In this document: positions 9,731 through 19,600 of the stretch, in pieces
How the letters are laid out: the number at the start of each line of letters is the position of its first letter
Numbering within the stretch: the first letter of the stretch is position 1
From: Compostibacillus humi
Lineage (GTDB): Bacteria; Bacillota; Bacilli; Bacillales; Amphibacillaceae
Direction of reading: 5' to 3'
Assembly (NCBI RefSeq): GCF_014637175.1
Contig: NZ_BMEV01000019.1
Location: 1-51,371, forward strand
Length of the DNA: 51,371 nt
Position numbers and translations under genes: made by a program
Notes under the pieces: generated by a model
Database searches by the model: none
What the model saw: the letters and a program-made list of their open reading frames with translations, nothing else
What the model was told of the DNA's origin: nothing

Positions 9731-10342
9731 TCATATCAACTGTATTCCTAAATATACCGCCATAATCCAAATAATCAGGGCAGAAAAACGATTCATGCGT
9801 TTCAGCAATTTTCCGCCTTGATCAATTTGGCCAATCTTTTTCCCGGCAAATGCAATCGAGAAGAACCATAGCCAGGAAATTAGAATACAGGCTGCCGTAA
9901 ACATTAGCTTATCGTGCCCGGTATAAATTAATGAGCTTGTTCCGATGACGCCGATTGTGTCCAAAATCGCATGGGGATTCAGCAAGGAAACGGAAGCGGC
10001 AAAGAGTACTTGCCTCTTCGCAGTAAAAGAATTGGATACTTCGTTAAGACTTACTTCACTAGCATCTCTCCACATAAGCCAGCCCATGTAAACGAGGAAA
10101 AGAAAGCCGACCAAAAACAGAAAGGTGCGCAGCCACGAAAAACTTAATATGATAATGGATACACCGGCGACAGCCAATAAAATAAGCAACGTATCACAAA
10201 CACTTGCGGTAATGATGGCAGGAAATGCGCGGATGAATTTTTTATGTACAGCTCCTTGATTAAATATAAAAACATTTTGTACGCCTAAAGGCAAGATTAA
10301 GCCAAATGCAAGCACAACTCCATGGATAAAAACTTCCAACAC
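9731..10342 (-). CDS. LysE/ArgO family amino-acid exporter
   Basis: A 203-residue membrane protein with about six helices. The N-terminal ILPLGVQNVFIFNQGA motif and the central SLLNPHAILDTIGVIG segment are the two conserved LysE/ArgO signatures. It should export basic or other amino acids. The start is GTG at 10342, preceded by GGGAGGGA. It is transcribed divergently from a MocR-type regulator 121 bp away, an arrangement common for exporters controlled by that regulator. Confidence 0.85.
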   Translation of the reverse strand: MLEVFIHGVVLAFGLILPLGVQNVFIFNQGAVHKKFIRAFPAIITASVCDTLLILLAVAGVSIIILSFSWLRTFLFLVGFLFLVYMGWLMWRDASEVSLNEVSNSFTAKRQVLFAASVSLLNPHAILDTIGVIGTSSLIYTGHDKLMFTAACILISWLWFFSIAFAGKKIGQIDQGGKLLKRMNRFSALIIWIMAVYLGIQLI

Positions 10343-10463
10343 GAATCCCTCCCGTTATTATATAGAATAGGAAAGAAAACATAATTTGTCTCCAACCAAT
10401 TGGACGGAAATTGAACCAACCATTTGCTAACATAATACGAGAGATAGTGGAGGTCGGTGCAAC

Positions 10464-11903
10464 GTGGATTGGAAACCGGATAGATCTTCTTCCATTCCTT
10501 TGCATGTACAAATCACGGAATATGTAAAAAGGAAAATTTTGTATGGAGAATGGACAGTTGGTACGAAGCTGCCTTCGCAACGAGCATTAGCGGAGCAGTT
10601 CAGCGTCAATCGGAGCACCGTTGTTACGGCACTGCAGGAGCTGGCAGCGGATGGATTTATTGAATCAAAAGTGGGAAGCGGCACGATGGTCGCGAATAAT
10701 ACGTGGAGTCTTCTTGCTTCCGCACCCCCTCCGGATTGGATTAGTTATGTCCGTTCCGGCATACACGAGCTGAATTTAACGGTTATTCAAAAAATTAACG
10801 AGGCAGAAGCAGACCCGAATATGATTCGCTTAAGTACAGGTGAACTTTCCCCGGAATTAATGCCAAAGGAGCAAGTAATCGAGAACTTGCTCCGTGATAA
10901 AAAGAAAAATCTTTCATTAAATTATGAAGAGCCGAAGGGAAATCGAGAACTGCGGGAAACGATTAGTCAATATTTGAAAGGAAAAGGGATTGAAGCTGGA
11001 CCTTCATCCATCTTAATCGTTTCAGGAGCGCTGCAGGCATTGCAATTAATTTCCGTCGGTCTGCTGAAACGGGGCTCCATCATCCTTCACGAAACACCAT
11101 CCTATTTAAACTCAGTCCATGTGTTTCAGTCGGCTGGGATGAATTTAATGGGTATCCCGATGGATGAGGAAGGGATAAAAATTCAAGCTATTAGCCGGTT
11201 AAAACGCCAGCACCGTGCGGCATTGCTTTATACAATCCCATCCTTCCATAATCCGACAGGGACATTAATGACTGCTGAAAGAAGAAAGCAATTATTAAAC
11301 ATCTGCATGAAAGAATCCCTTCCGATGATTGAAGATGATGTTTACGGCGAGCTCTGGCTCGATGCTCCTCCGCCAAAACCGATGAAAGCTGATGACAGTC
11401 AGGGAGTTGTTTTATACATTGGCAGTGTTTCGAAATCTTTAAGTCCGGGTCTTAGGATTGGCTGGGTTGTCGGCCCGGAACCGGTAATTGAACGTCTCGC
11501 GGATATTAAAATGCAAACCGACTACGGTTCCAGTTCTGTTTCCCAATGGATTATCAATCAATGGATTAAAGGCGGTCACTACGAGGAATATTTGCAGCGT
11601 GTAAGAGCCGAGCTGAAATACAGACGGGATTTTATGGTCCATCTGTTAAACCGATACTTCTCCCAGCTTGCCGTTTGGAAAATTCCGCCCGGAGGGTTTT
11701 ATATTTGGCTCAAACTAAAAACCGGCAGTTCGGTTAGAAAATTATTCGATATCGCCCTCCGGGAAGGCATATTAATAAATCCGGGAAGTATTTATGATAG
11801 CGATTGCCAAGAGTATATTCGGCTATCCTACGCTTATGCGTCTTTGGAGGAACTGGATAAAGGGCTAAAAATATTATCTGAACTCATTCAGAGATTGAAG
11901 TAG
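10464..11903 (+). CDS. MocR-type (GntR HTH + aminotransferase) regulator
   Basis: A 479-residue PdxR/MocR regulator. Residues 1–75 form a GntR winged helix (PLHVQITEYVKRKIL…LPSQRALAEQFSVNRSTV…GSGTMV). Residues from about 110 to the end form a fold-type I aminotransferase domain, with PLP lysine K324 in SVSKSLSPGLR and the PSFHNPTGT motif. The start is GTG after GTGGAGGTC. Being divergent from the LysE-type exporter, it probably binds the shared 121-bp intergenic region and controls that gene in response to an amino acid or PLP derivative. Confidence 0.9.
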   Translation: MDWKPDRSSSIPLHVQITEYVKRKILYGEWTVGTKLPSQRALAEQFSVNRSTVVTALQELAADGFIESKVGSGTMVANNTWSLLASAPPPDWISYVRSGIHELNLTVIQKINEAEADPNMIRLSTGELSPELMPKEQVIENLLRDKKKNLSLNYEEPKGNRELRETISQYLKGKGIEAGPSSILIVSGALQALQLISVGLLKRGSIILHETPSYLNSVHVFQSAGMNLMGIPMDEEGIKIQAISRLKRQHRAALLYTIPSFHNPTGTLMTAERRKQLLNICMKESLPMIEDDVYGELWLDAPPPKPMKADDSQGVVLYIGSVSKSLSPGLRIGWVVGPEPVIERLADIKMQTDYGSSSVSQWIINQWIKGGHYEEYLQRVRAELKYRRDFMVHLLNRYFSQLAVWKIPPGGFYIWLKLKTGSSVRKLFDIALREGILINPGSIYDSDCQEYIRLSYAYASLEELDKGLKILSELIQRLK

Positions 11904-11997
11904 CTTATTTAGAAAAGAGTCCGGTGAACGGGGAATGTAGTTGTAATTTATCGTACGGTAAGGTTTTACCCTAATAAAAGAGGAGCAAAAATTTTTT

Positions 11998-13266
11998 ATG
12001 AAAGAAAAACAAAGCATGAAAATAATTAAAACAATTGCTTTGGTAACGGCATTAAGCCTGCTGGGCGATTCCATGCTGTATATCGTTCTTCCGTTATATT
12101 GGGAACAGGCAGGCTTGGATGCTTTATGGCAAGTAGGGGTACTGCTTTCGATTAACCGTTTTGTCCGCCTGCCTGCTGCACCAATTGTTGGATGGCTATA
12201 CCATCGGATTTCATTAAGAACAGGTCTTTTCATTGCCACCTTATTAGGCGGATTATCTACTTTAGGATACGGATTATTCCATGGATTTATTGCTTGGCTC
12301 ATTTTAAGATGTCTATGGGGAATCGCCTGGTCCTTCTTTAGAATTGGCGGGTTGACTAGTATTTCTTTTTATTCGGATGAAAATGAGGTTGGAAAAGCGA
12401 TGGGCACGTATAACGGGCTTTTCCGGCTCGGAAGTTTATTTGGCATGCTTCTTGGCGGAATATTTGTGCCTGTTATCGGACTGAAGCTGACAGCAATGAT
12501 TTTTGGAATATTATCCCTGCTGGGTTTGCCGCTCATTTTGTATGCTTTTGAACGGAAAAAAGCCAAGCCGGCAGATAAAAAAGTTTCAACGAAAGTAAAA
12601 ATATTTTCCTTACGTGAAATCAGGAATAAACAGAAAATCGTGCTGATCTATGCAAGCGGTTTTTTCATCACCTTTCTGATACAAGGAGTGTTGACCTCTA
12701 CATTAAGCTCCGTCATTGATTATCATTATGGAGAGATTGTAAAGGTATTCCATTTTATCTTAAGCGCTGCCCTGTTATCAGGGATTATACAATCGTGCAG
12801 ATGGGTCTGGGAACCATTTTTAGCAAGGCGAATCGGAATTTGGTCTGATGGAAAAATAGGAAGGATTCCGCTTTTTGTATTTTTCTTGGCTGCCACAGGG
12901 ATGCTGTATGGCATGGTATTATATGACTCTTCTGTCATCCTGTGGATCATCATTACGTTACTTGTTATGGTTGGAACGACTGCCATTACAACTTTAATCG
13001 ATTCGATTGCGATTGAATATTTAAAGTCATCGGCTGTAACATTTATTACATTGTACACAGTTATTCAAGATGTTGGCGCAGCGGCAGGCCCTTTTATCGG
13101 TTATATGGTAATCGAATTGGAAGCAGGATTTTTGTATTTATACTTAGGCGGAGCCGGGATATTTATCATATTAGCTTTCTGTTGGCTGCTGCTTTATCTA
13201 AAAGACAATAAGTCTAAACTAGGTAAGCTCACACTAAAAGGGAACATTATAACTTTATGTAAATGA
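11998..13266 (+). CDS. MFS transporter
   Basis: A 422-residue major facilitator with 12 predicted helices; the central cytoplasmic loop is basic ([19 protein letters not shown]) around residues 184–202. GAGGAG lies 12 bases before the ATG. Its last codons overlap the region just before arsC, only 11 bp upstream of the arsC start, so the two are probably co-transcribed. A role in arsenical or other toxic-ion efflux is possible from context only; no ArsB, Acr3 or ArsR is present. Substrate unknown. Confidence 0.75.
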   Translation: MKEKQSMKIIKTIALVTALSLLGDSMLYIVLPLYWEQAGLDALWQVGVLLSINRFVRLPAAPIVGWLYHRISLRTGLFIATLLGGLSTLGYGLFHGFIAWLILRCLWGIAWSFFRIGGLTSISFYSDENEVGKAMGTYNGLFRLGSLFGMLLGGIFVPVIGLKLTAMIFGILSLLGLPLILYAFERKKAKPADKKVSTKVKIFSLREIRNKQKIVLIYASGFFITFLIQGVLTSTLSSVIDYHYGEIVKVFHFILSAALLSGIIQSCRWVWEPFLARRIGIWSDGKIGRIPLFVFFLAATGMLYGMVLYDSSVILWIIITLLVMVGTTAITTLIDSIAIEYLKSSAVTFITLYTVIQDVGAAAGPFIGYMVIELEAGFLYLYLGGAGIFIILAFCWLLLYLKDNKSKLGKLTLKGNIITLCK

Positions 13267-13277
13267 AGGAGATTTTT

Positions 13278-13754
13278 ATGGCTAAAAAAACAATTTACTT
13301 TTTATGTACAGGCAATTCTTGCCGGAGCCAAATGGCGGAAGGCTGGGCAAAGAAGCTTCTTGGGGAGGAATGGGAAGTTCGCAGTGCCGGAATTGAAGCC
13401 CACGGCTTAAATCCTAAAGCGGTGAAAGCAATGAAGGAAGTAGGAATCGATATTTCGAATCAGAAGTCGGAAACGATCGATCAGGAAATTTTAAATCATG
13501 CTGCGATGGTCGTTACGTTATGCGGGGATGCTGCCGAACGCTGTCCCGTAACACCTCCCCATGTCCGAAGAGAACATTGGGGATTTCCGGATCCGGCAAA
13601 AGCAGTAGGGTCAGAAGAGGAAATATGGGCGGTTTTCCAGCGGGTTCGGGATGAAATCGGCGAACGGATTAAAAAATTTGCGACAGACATGGGAATAAAT
13701 ACGGAAAGGAAAGAGCCCTTTCTGCCAAAGCAAAAAGGGGAACATCTCCGATAG
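13278..13754 (+). CDS. arsC: Arsenate reductase, thioredoxin-coupled
   Basis: A 158-residue protein of the low-molecular-weight phosphatase fold. The CX5R loop is C10-TGNSC-R16, and the two resolving cysteines Cys82 and Cys89 lie in LCGDAAERC, the trio needed for the thioredoxin-type mechanism. It reduces arsenate to arsenite. AAGGAG precedes the ATG at 13278; the in-frame ATG at 13263 would overlap the MFS gene. A terminator follows. Confidence 0.9.
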   Translation: MAKKTIYFLCTGNSCRSQMAEGWAKKLLGEEWEVRSAGIEAHGLNPKAVKAMKEVGIDISNQKSETIDQEILNHAAMVVTLCGDAAERCPVTPPHVRREHWGFPDPAKAVGSEEEIWAVFQRVRDEIGERIKKFATDMGINTERKEPFLPKQKGEHLR

Positions 13755-13800
13755 AATGTGGAAGCTTAGCAGAAAAAAGCACATGTAAACTGCCTTAATA

Positions 13801-13833
13801 AAAAATCCATCCATCAAAGGATGGATTTTTTTC
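13801..13833. terminator. Bidirectional terminator between arsC and uppS
   Basis: A perfect 12-bp stem (13801–13812 with 13819–13830), AAAAATCCATCC/GGATGGATTTTT, with a 6-nt loop; A- and T-tracts serve both strands. Confidence 0.88.
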
Positions 13834-14628
13834 TTAATAACTGCTATGCAAAGTTCCATTCACTTTTTCTTCAATTCCGCCAAATCTTCTTTTTCGCTTT
13901 CGGTATTCCTCAAGAGCACATAGAAATTCTTTCTCAGAGAAATCGGGCCAAAGTACATTGGTAAACCAAAATTCGGTATATGCCAGCTGCCAAAGCAAGA
14001 AATTGCTCAACCGTTTTTCTCCGCCAGTGCGGATAAGAAGATCTGGTTCAGGCAAACCGGATGTATATAAGTATTGTGAAAACTGCTCTTCATTTATTTC
14101 CTCGTTTGCTAATTTTCCGTTGTTTATATCCTCCAGTATTTTTTGGATAGCGTGGATTACCTCATGTCTGCCTCCGTAATTTAAGGCAAAATTTAAAAGA
14201 AGACCGTCATTATTCTTTGTTTTGTCCATTGCATATTGCAAAGCATCACGGGTATAGGACGGGAGCTGCTCCAGATCCCCAATAGCCTGAATCCGTACGT
14301 TATTCGCGATCAGCTCCGGCAAATACACATTTAGAAATTCCTCTGGCAGTTTTAAAATAAATTCTACCTCAGACTTGGGACGTTTCCAGTTTTCCGTCGA
14401 AAAAGTATAAAGCGTTAAAATTTTTACCTTGTACTTCACAGCTGCTTTTACAGCTTTCACAACTGCAGACACGCCCTCCTTATGTCCGATAAACCTCGGC
14501 ATTCCGCGCTTCTTTGCCCATCGCCCATTTCCGTCCATAATAATTGCTACATGCTTTGGGTTTTGTTCTTCTGAAGAACGGAAGGGTTTTGTTAAATTGT
14601 GTTTATTTAAAATCGAGATTTTCATCAT
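13834..14628 (-). CDS. uppS: Isoprenyl (undecaprenyl) diphosphate synthase
   Basis: A 264-residue cis-prenyltransferase. The catalytic Asp32 is in IIMDGNGRWAKKRG, TLYTFSTENWKRP follows, and RTGGEKRLSNFLLWQLAYTEFWF is the conserved C-terminal substrate-binding segment. It makes the C55 lipid carrier or a shorter chain. The usual Firmicute uppS lies in a frr–uppS–cdsA–dxr cluster; here there are no such neighbours, so this may be a second copy. AAAGGATGATGG lies before a pair of ATG codons. Confidence 0.88.
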   Translation of the reverse strand: MMKISILNKHNLTKPFRSSEEQNPKHVAIIMDGNGRWAKKRGMPRFIGHKEGVSAVVKAVKAAVKYKVKILTLYTFSTENWKRPKSEVEFILKLPEEFLNVYLPELIANNVRIQAIGDLEQLPSYTRDALQYAMDKTKNNDGLLLNFALNYGGRHEVIHAIQKILEDINNGKLANEEINEEQFSQYLYTSGLPEPDLLIRTGGEKRLSNFLLWQLAYTEFWFTNVLWPDFSEKEFLCALEEYRKRKRRFGGIEEKVNGTLHSSY

Positions 14629-14902
14629 CCATCATCCTTTTACAGTCAAAATGGTCCCCTGGCTCACAGGAGGACATTAGTAAAAAAATTATATTTTTAA
14701 AAACAGTTTACCATGTCATTTATCGTTTATCAATAAATATTTTATATTTTAGGATATTTTTTTATTGTATCTTGGTGTAGAAGCGGCTTCATATGCGTTG
14801 GCTTTGAAGGGATAAATGTTATTTATCATTTATGAATTTTTTGATTTTTAGGAAGGATTTTTTAGAATGAAATAGAATAGGAGTACTAAGGAGGGAGAAG
14901 AA

Positions 14903-16618
14903 ATGAGTCAAGAAGCAAAAGTACTGGATAAGAAAAAGTATCCGCAACAGCCTCATGGAGGAAAGCTCGTTAATCGTGTTCTGACAGGAAAAGAACTGGA
15001 AGAAGCGATGGAAAGAGCAAAACAGCTTCCGAAGATTATGGTCGATTTGGAAGCCGTTATCACGCTTGAGATGATTGCAACCGGGGTTTTATCTCCAAAT
15101 GAAGGCTTCATGAACGAAGCAGACTACAAATCAGTTCTTACGAAGGGAAGATTAAGCGATGGGACAATTTGGCCTGTTCCATTAAGTTTTGCGCCGATTG
15201 GCGACCGCAATAAGGAAATCATTCAAACATTATCCGTTGGCGATGAAGTAGCACTGGTTGATCATACGACGGAACCGGTTGCTTTGCTCAAGCTGGAGGA
15301 TATTTTCCATTATGACAGGGAATTTCGTGCATCCCACTTGTTCGGAACGACGGACCGCAACCATCCGGGAGTAGATGCCATTTATCGCCGCATGGGAGAT
15401 ACTGCCCTGGCAGGTCCGATTCAATTGCTCCGCCGCGTTCATTGGGGACCGTTTGAAGAACTGCGGATGGAACCGAAAGATACGTGGAAACTCTTTTATG
15501 AAGAGAAGAAGTTTAAGTCTGTCGGAGGATTTATTACCGGAGCAAATCCGCTGCATCGAGGACATGAATATATCCACCGCAACGCGCTGGAGGAGCTGGA
15601 CGGGTTATTTGTTCAACCGCTCGTAGAAATGGCAAAAAGAGAATATACGCGGCACGAGTTCCGCATGTTATCTTACCGGAGCGTGCTGGATACATATTAT
15701 CCGAAGGAAAGGACGATTCTGGCACCGCTTAGAGTAACTTACATTTTTGCCGGACCACGAGAAGCGGTACTGCATGCTTTGATTATGAAAAACTACGGTT
15801 GCACCCATGCCCTTATTGGCCGGGACCATGCAGGAATTGGGGACTTTTATGATAAATATGCAAGCCATACCGTTTTTGACGAATATACGCCGGAAGAATT
15901 AGGGATTGATATTCGATTGTTCCATGAAGTATTTTATTGTACCCGCTGCCATACGCAAGCGACGGAACAAACATGCCCGCATGATGAAAAGTATCGGATC
16001 AACATTTCCGGTACGGGCATTCGGGAATTGCTGCGGTACGGTGTGCTTCCGCCGAAGGAAATCGTCCGGCCGGAATCTGCCCGGATTGCCATGCAAGGAG
16101 TACAGCCAAAAGGGGTGGACGAAAACAATCAGGCAATCTCCCCTGTCGGCAAGACAATCAAGAGCATTTTCCCTTATTACTTAACGCGAAAAGGAATCGG
16201 CGGACCGGAGCGGGAAACACCGCTTAACGTGGAAGAGCTGACGATTGAAGATTTAGAGTATGCGATTAAAGATGTTCGGGAAAACGCCGACCGAATTTAC
16301 AAAGAAATCTTTAATGAATTCAGTTATGTATCCGATACGCTCCGTACGACCCAGCCGGATTGGGTAGCGGCAGCCCGGGAACAAATTCAAAAACAGCAGC
16401 AAATGGTAATTGCGAACTTGGAGGAAAAAGTGGATAAAGCTCCAGAAGAAGCATCGGATGAATTTATGTATCAAGATCGGGCAGAGGCAGAGCGCGAATT
16501 GGAAGTAGCACGCAAAATTTCCGAAGATATTCCTTCCCCGCTACGGAAAGAAGATTTGGAATACCGTGTCTGGAACCCGCTTCCATACCGACGCTACCGG
16601 GGCAGTGATGAAGAGTAA
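14903..16618 (+). CDS. sat: Sulfate adenylyltransferase-like protein with long C-terminal extension
   Basis: A 571-residue protein. Residues 1 to about 395 align with ATP sulfurylase: a PUA-like N-terminal domain, GANPLHRGHEYIHR around residues 210–223 (HxxH motif), ALIGRDHAGIGDFY, a zinc-type CTRC…C…H cluster near 345–355, and ISGTGIRELL…PPKEIVRPE. The usual QxRN before the HxxH motif is replaced by TGAN. About 170 residues follow that are charged and helical (ELTIEDLEYAIKDVRENADRIYKEIF…). Typical Bacillus Sat is near 380–390 residues. There are no cysH, cysC or cysP neighbours. AAGGAGGGAG precedes the ATG. The 274-bp upstream gap is AT-rich with nothing recognised. Confidence 0.8.
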   Translation: MSQEAKVLDKKKYPQQPHGGKLVNRVLTGKELEEAMERAKQLPKIMVDLEAVITLEMIATGVLSPNEGFMNEADYKSVLTKGRLSDGTIWPVPLSFAPIGDRNKEIIQTLSVGDEVALVDHTTEPVALLKLEDIFHYDREFRASHLFGTTDRNHPGVDAIYRRMGDTALAGPIQLLRRVHWGPFEELRMEPKDTWKLFYEEKKFKSVGGFITGANPLHRGHEYIHRNALEELDGLFVQPLVEMAKREYTRHEFRMLSYRSVLDTYYPKERTILAPLRVTYIFAGPREAVLHALIMKNYGCTHALIGRDHAGIGDFYDKYASHTVFDEYTPEELGIDIRLFHEVFYCTRCHTQATEQTCPHDEKYRINISGTGIRELLRYGVLPPKEIVRPESARIAMQGVQPKGVDENNQAISPVGKTIKSIFPYYLTRKGIGGPERETPLNVEELTIEDLEYAIKDVRENADRIYKEIFNEFSYVSDTLRTTQPDWVAAAREQIQKQQQMVIANLEEKVDKAPEEASDEFMYQDRAEAERELEVARKISEDIPSPLRKEDLEYRVWNPLPYRRYRGSDEE

Positions 16619-16629
16619 TGTAAAAAAGC

Positions 16630-16660
16630 ACCTGCGAATGGATTTCGCAGGTTTTTTTTG
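16630..16660 (+). terminator. Terminator after sat
   Basis: ACCTGCGAA (16630–16638) pairs with TTCGCAGGT (16644–16652), followed by eight T's. Confidence 0.88.
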
Positions 16661-16758
16661 GAAAATAACAACATGCGACAGATTATTTTTGCACTGGCTT
16701 CTATAGTCCGATAAAAGAGGAGAATTCAATCATTTCTTCTCTTAGAATGTTTCTATGG

Positions 16759-17278
16759 ACCGTTTGAGGATGAAGAACTGATTAAAACTGCTTATATAAA
16801 GAAGCTAATGCCCAATTGAGGATGGAATCTTGATAAAAACGGCTCATAGAGAACTTCTATGGGACGTTTGAAGATAAAATTCCGATTAAAACAGCTTTTT
16901 GAGGGCATCTAAAGCCCATTTGAGAATGGAAAACCGATTAAAACGGCTTATAGAGGGCATCTAAAACCCATTTGAGAATGGAAAACCGATTAAAACGGCT
17001 TATAGAGGGCATCTAAAGCCCATTTGAGAATGGAAAACTGATAAAAACGGCTTATAGAGGGCATCTAAAACCCATTTGAGAATGGAAAACCGATTAAAAC
17101 GGCTTATAGAGGGCATCTAAAGCCCATTTGAGAATGAAAAATCGATTAAAAGTGTTTATAAAGAACATCTAAAGCCCATTTGAGAATGGAAAACTGATAA
17201 AAACGGCTTATAAAGAGCATCTAAAGCCCATTTGAGGAAGAAAAACCGATAAAAACTGCCTATAGAATGGTTCTAAAT
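16759..17278. repeat. Tandem array B, ten 52-bp units
   Basis: Unit starts at 16759, 16811, 16863, 16915, 16967, 17019, 17071, 17123, 17175 and 17227 are exactly 52 bp apart. A typical unit holds CCCATTTGAGAATGG, AAAACCGATTAAAACGGC and TTATAGAGGGCATCTAAAG. CCG–CGG flanking ATTAAAA and GGGC–GCCC flanking ATCTAAA give two small hairpins per unit. The middle units (16915–17122) are the most alike; the first three and last are the most diverged, the usual pattern of unequal exchange. No ORF is supported in 16661–17334. Confidence 0.95.
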
Positions 17279-17334
17279 ACAACAGAATAAGGAATGTTGA
17301 GTAAACGAGACAATGGAAAAGTTAAAACGTTGAA

Positions 17335-17883
17335 TTAAGGACGCTTCTCCCAAGGTTCCAGCTGTCCTACGGTTAAAATTTTCTTTCGATGGCGTATTGC
17401 ATCAATTACCCCAACTGAAATTTCTTTATGGCTTAGCCACCTGGAAAATTCACCTTCCAAGACAAACCCTAATTGAACTTGATAATAGTTACACCCTTCA
17501 GGCGCAGGAAATCCTTTCTTGATTTTCTCTAGATTGGAACTGCTTCCTAATACGTGGAACAAATCCCAATCATTTTGATGTTCGGTGATCTCATTTACTA
17601 TTACATTCAACGCATTCGGTGCATTGGAATGGATCCAGGCAATCGCCAAATCAATAGGGCCATGTTTTTCAATGGCAGCACGCACTTTTGCTTGTAATGC
17701 ATCATCTTTTTTATAATCAACAAGGAGCGGTGTGATGTTGTGTTTGTTATTTGTCCTTTCCAGCAAGCTGTTCATCCGAGCGGGATTTCTTGCAATAATG
17801 GAAACTTGATACCCTTGATTTACAAGCCATATGGAAACATCGGCCAGCATTCCTGTCCCGCCGACAACTAAAGCATGTTTCAT
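17335..17883 (-). CDS. Short SDR-like NAD(P)-binding protein
   Basis: A 182-residue protein with an N-terminal Rossmann motif (ALVVGGTGMLADV) and the early SDR pattern (SIIARNPARMNSLL…LVDYKKDDAL…GPIDLAIAWIHS). The YxxxK catalytic pair is not in its normal place, and it is shorter than classic SDRs (about 250 residues). I place the start at ATG 17883, eight bases after AGAGG; an in-frame GTG at 17892 overlaps that site. Substrate and catalytic activity are uncertain. Confidence 0.65.
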   Translation of the reverse strand: MKHALVVGGTGMLADVSIWLVNQGYQVSIIARNPARMNSLLERTNNKHNITPLLVDYKKDDALQAKVRAAIEKHGPIDLAIAWIHSNAPNALNVIVNEITEHQNDWDLFHVLGSSSNLEKIKKGFPAPEGCNYYQVQLGFVLEGEFSRWLSHKEISVGVIDAIRHRKKILTVGQLEPWEKRP

Positions 17884-17925
17884 TGCGAACACCTCTATTT
17901 TTCTTATTATTTAATCATTAGGAGG

Positions 17926-18045
17926 TCATCTTGTAAATATGCTCTCATTGTTCATTTGGCAGTCTGATTGAACCATCAGCTCCCACCAGATAATCCGATC
18001 CCGGACAAAAAATATTTCGTCATTCCCCTGGAACTCCAAGAGCAT
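17926..18045 (-). CDS. Possible 39-residue protein of unknown function
   Basis: A small frame, MLLEFQGNDEIFFVRD… ending SIFTR, directly upstream of the SDR-like gene on the same strand. Composition looks protein-like (strands with charged/aromatic alternation), but the ribosome-binding site is weak (CCGGGGA) and a stop lies just before the ATG. It could equally be the end of a decayed gene. The rest of the 366-bp gap 17884–18249 holds nothing I recognise. Confidence 0.2.
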   Translation of the reverse strand: MLLEFQGNDEIFFVRDRIIWWELMVQSDCQMNNESIFTR

Positions 18046-18249
18046 TCCCCGGAAATCTGCTTAGAAAAAAGGATATAATTTGTCTCAGTAATACCTATTT
18101 TCAAAATGAATTTCCAGCTCTTCTATTAGAGATGTTCAAGTTTAGCAAGACTATAAATTATTTTAATAATAGGAAATTGACGGATTGTTTCTCATATGAA
18201 AAGATGAAAGCAAATTACAGAACTTTTGCAACTGACAAAAGGGGTTGAG

Positions 18250-19551
18250 ATGATGGCGGATTGGGAAAAAATCAATGAGGAAGGTTTACTGGCTCCTACG
18301 ATGGCAAAGGATTTTCCGAACTTGCCTGTCATAAAATCAGAAGGTTTTTTTTATATCGGAACTGACGGGAAAAAATATTTGGATTTTACCTCTGGAATTG
18401 CAACAGAAAATACGGGGCACCGGCATCCAAAGGTAATTAAAGCGATAAAAGACCAAGCCGATGAACTGATTCACGGGCCGATTGGCATTATTAATTATAA
18501 ATCGATTCTGGAATTGGCGAAGAAACTGACGACAATCCTTCCGAAACCGTTAGATTGTTTCTTCTTTGGAAACAGCGGCGCGGAAGCTATTGAAGGGGCG
18601 GTCAAATTAGCCAGACATACGACGAAAAGGCCATATGTAGTTTCATTTATCGGCGGATTTCATGGCAGAACGATGGGAGCGTTAAGTTTGACCGCATCCA
18701 AAAGCAAATACCGGAAATATCTTCCCGTTGGCGGAAATATGACATATCATTTGCCTTATGCAAATGTAAAGGAAACACCAAAGGGGGCTGACCCGGACGT
18801 TTATTGGACGGAACAAGCGGAAAAGGATTTTGCCCGGCTGTTTAATCATCAAGTTTCTCCGGAAGAAGTGGCAGCAGTTATTTTAGAACCGGTACTTGGC
18901 GAAGGGGGATATGTTATTCCGCCAAAGGGATGGCTGAAGAAAATCCGGGAAATTTGCGATCGTCATGGCATTCTACTGATTTTCGATGAGGTGCAGACCG
19001 GTTTTGGGAGAACAGGGGACTGGTTTGCCGCTAGCCGGTTTGGGGTTACGCCGGATATTATGGCGATCGCGAAAGGAATAGCTAGCGGATTGCCCCTCAG
19101 TGCAACCGTAGCATCCAAGGAATTGATGGCGAAATGGGAAGTTGGCAGCCATAGTACAACTTTCGGCGGAAACCCGGTAGCTTGCGCTGCAGCATGTGCA
19201 ACCATTGATGTCCTCCAGGAAGAAGGAATGATTGAAAATGCGAGAGCAATGGGGGACTACGCGCTGGAAAAACTGCAGAAAATGAAAGAAAACCACCCAG
19301 CCGTTGGAGATGTAAGAGGCATCGGTTTAATGATCGGCATTGAAATCGTAGATCCGAAAACAGGACAGCCAAGCGGCGACGGCTTAATGAAAGTATTGGA
19401 AAAAGCATTGGAAAAAGGTGTTATCCTTTACTTAAGCGGAAACCAGGGGGAAGTCATTCGGATGATGCCGCCGTTAAACATTGATAAGGAACATCTCGAT
19501 TTAGGAATTTCCTTGTTAGAAGAAGCGATAACAGAATACGAACAAGAATAA
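18250..19551 (+). CDS. Class III PLP aminotransferase (4-aminobutyrate type)
   Basis: A protein of about 433 residues of the acetylornithine/GABA/ornithine aminotransferase class. Landmarks: [68 protein letters not shown] lysine K275 in [14 protein letters not shown] and [13 protein letters not shown]. It transfers the terminal amino group of an omega-amino acid to 2-oxoglutarate, probably 4-aminobutyrate or a relative. AAAAGGGG precedes tandem ATGs at 18250 and 18253. Nearby arginase suggests a place in amino-acid catabolism. Confidence 0.85.
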   Translation: MMADWEKINEEGLLAPTMAKDFPNLPVIKSEGFFYIGTDGKKYLDFTSGIATENTGHRHPKVIKAIKDQADELIHGPIGIINYKSILELAKKLTTILPKPLDCFFFGNSGAEAIEGAVKLARHTTKRPYVVSFIGGFHGRTMGALSLTASKSKYRKYLPVGGNMTYHLPYANVKETPKGADPDVYWTEQAEKDFARLFNHQVSPEEVAAVILEPVLGEGGYVIPPKGWLKKIREICDRHGILLIFDEVQTGFGRTGDWFAASRFGVTPDIMAIAKGIASGLPLSATVASKELMAKWEVGSHSTTFGGNPVACAAACATIDVLQEEGMIENARAMGDYALEKLQKMKENHPAVGDVRGIGLMIGIEIVDPKTGQPSGDGLMKVLEKALEKGVILYLSGNQGEVIRMMPPLNIDKEHLDLGISLLEEAITEYEQE

Positions 19552-19555
19552 AAAT

Positions 19556-19594
19556 AATCCCAACTACTTATTGCCTGGTAGTTGGGATTTTTAC
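19556..19594. terminator. Terminator after the aminotransferase gene
   Basis: AATCCCAACTAC (19556–19567) pairs perfectly with GTAGTTGGGATT (19578–19589), followed by T's; it may also serve the convergent LysR gene. Confidence 0.85.
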
Positions 19595-19600
19595 ATTATA

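Noticed and set aside
11998-13754. Full arsenic-resistance operon
   Set aside because: Only ArsC is certain; there is no ArsR, ArsB or Acr3, and the MFS protein has no arsenic-specific signature that I can see.
18160-18249. Sigma-54 promoter before the aminotransferase gene
   Set aside because: A TTGCA is present near 18226 but the required GG element 12 bp upstream is missing.
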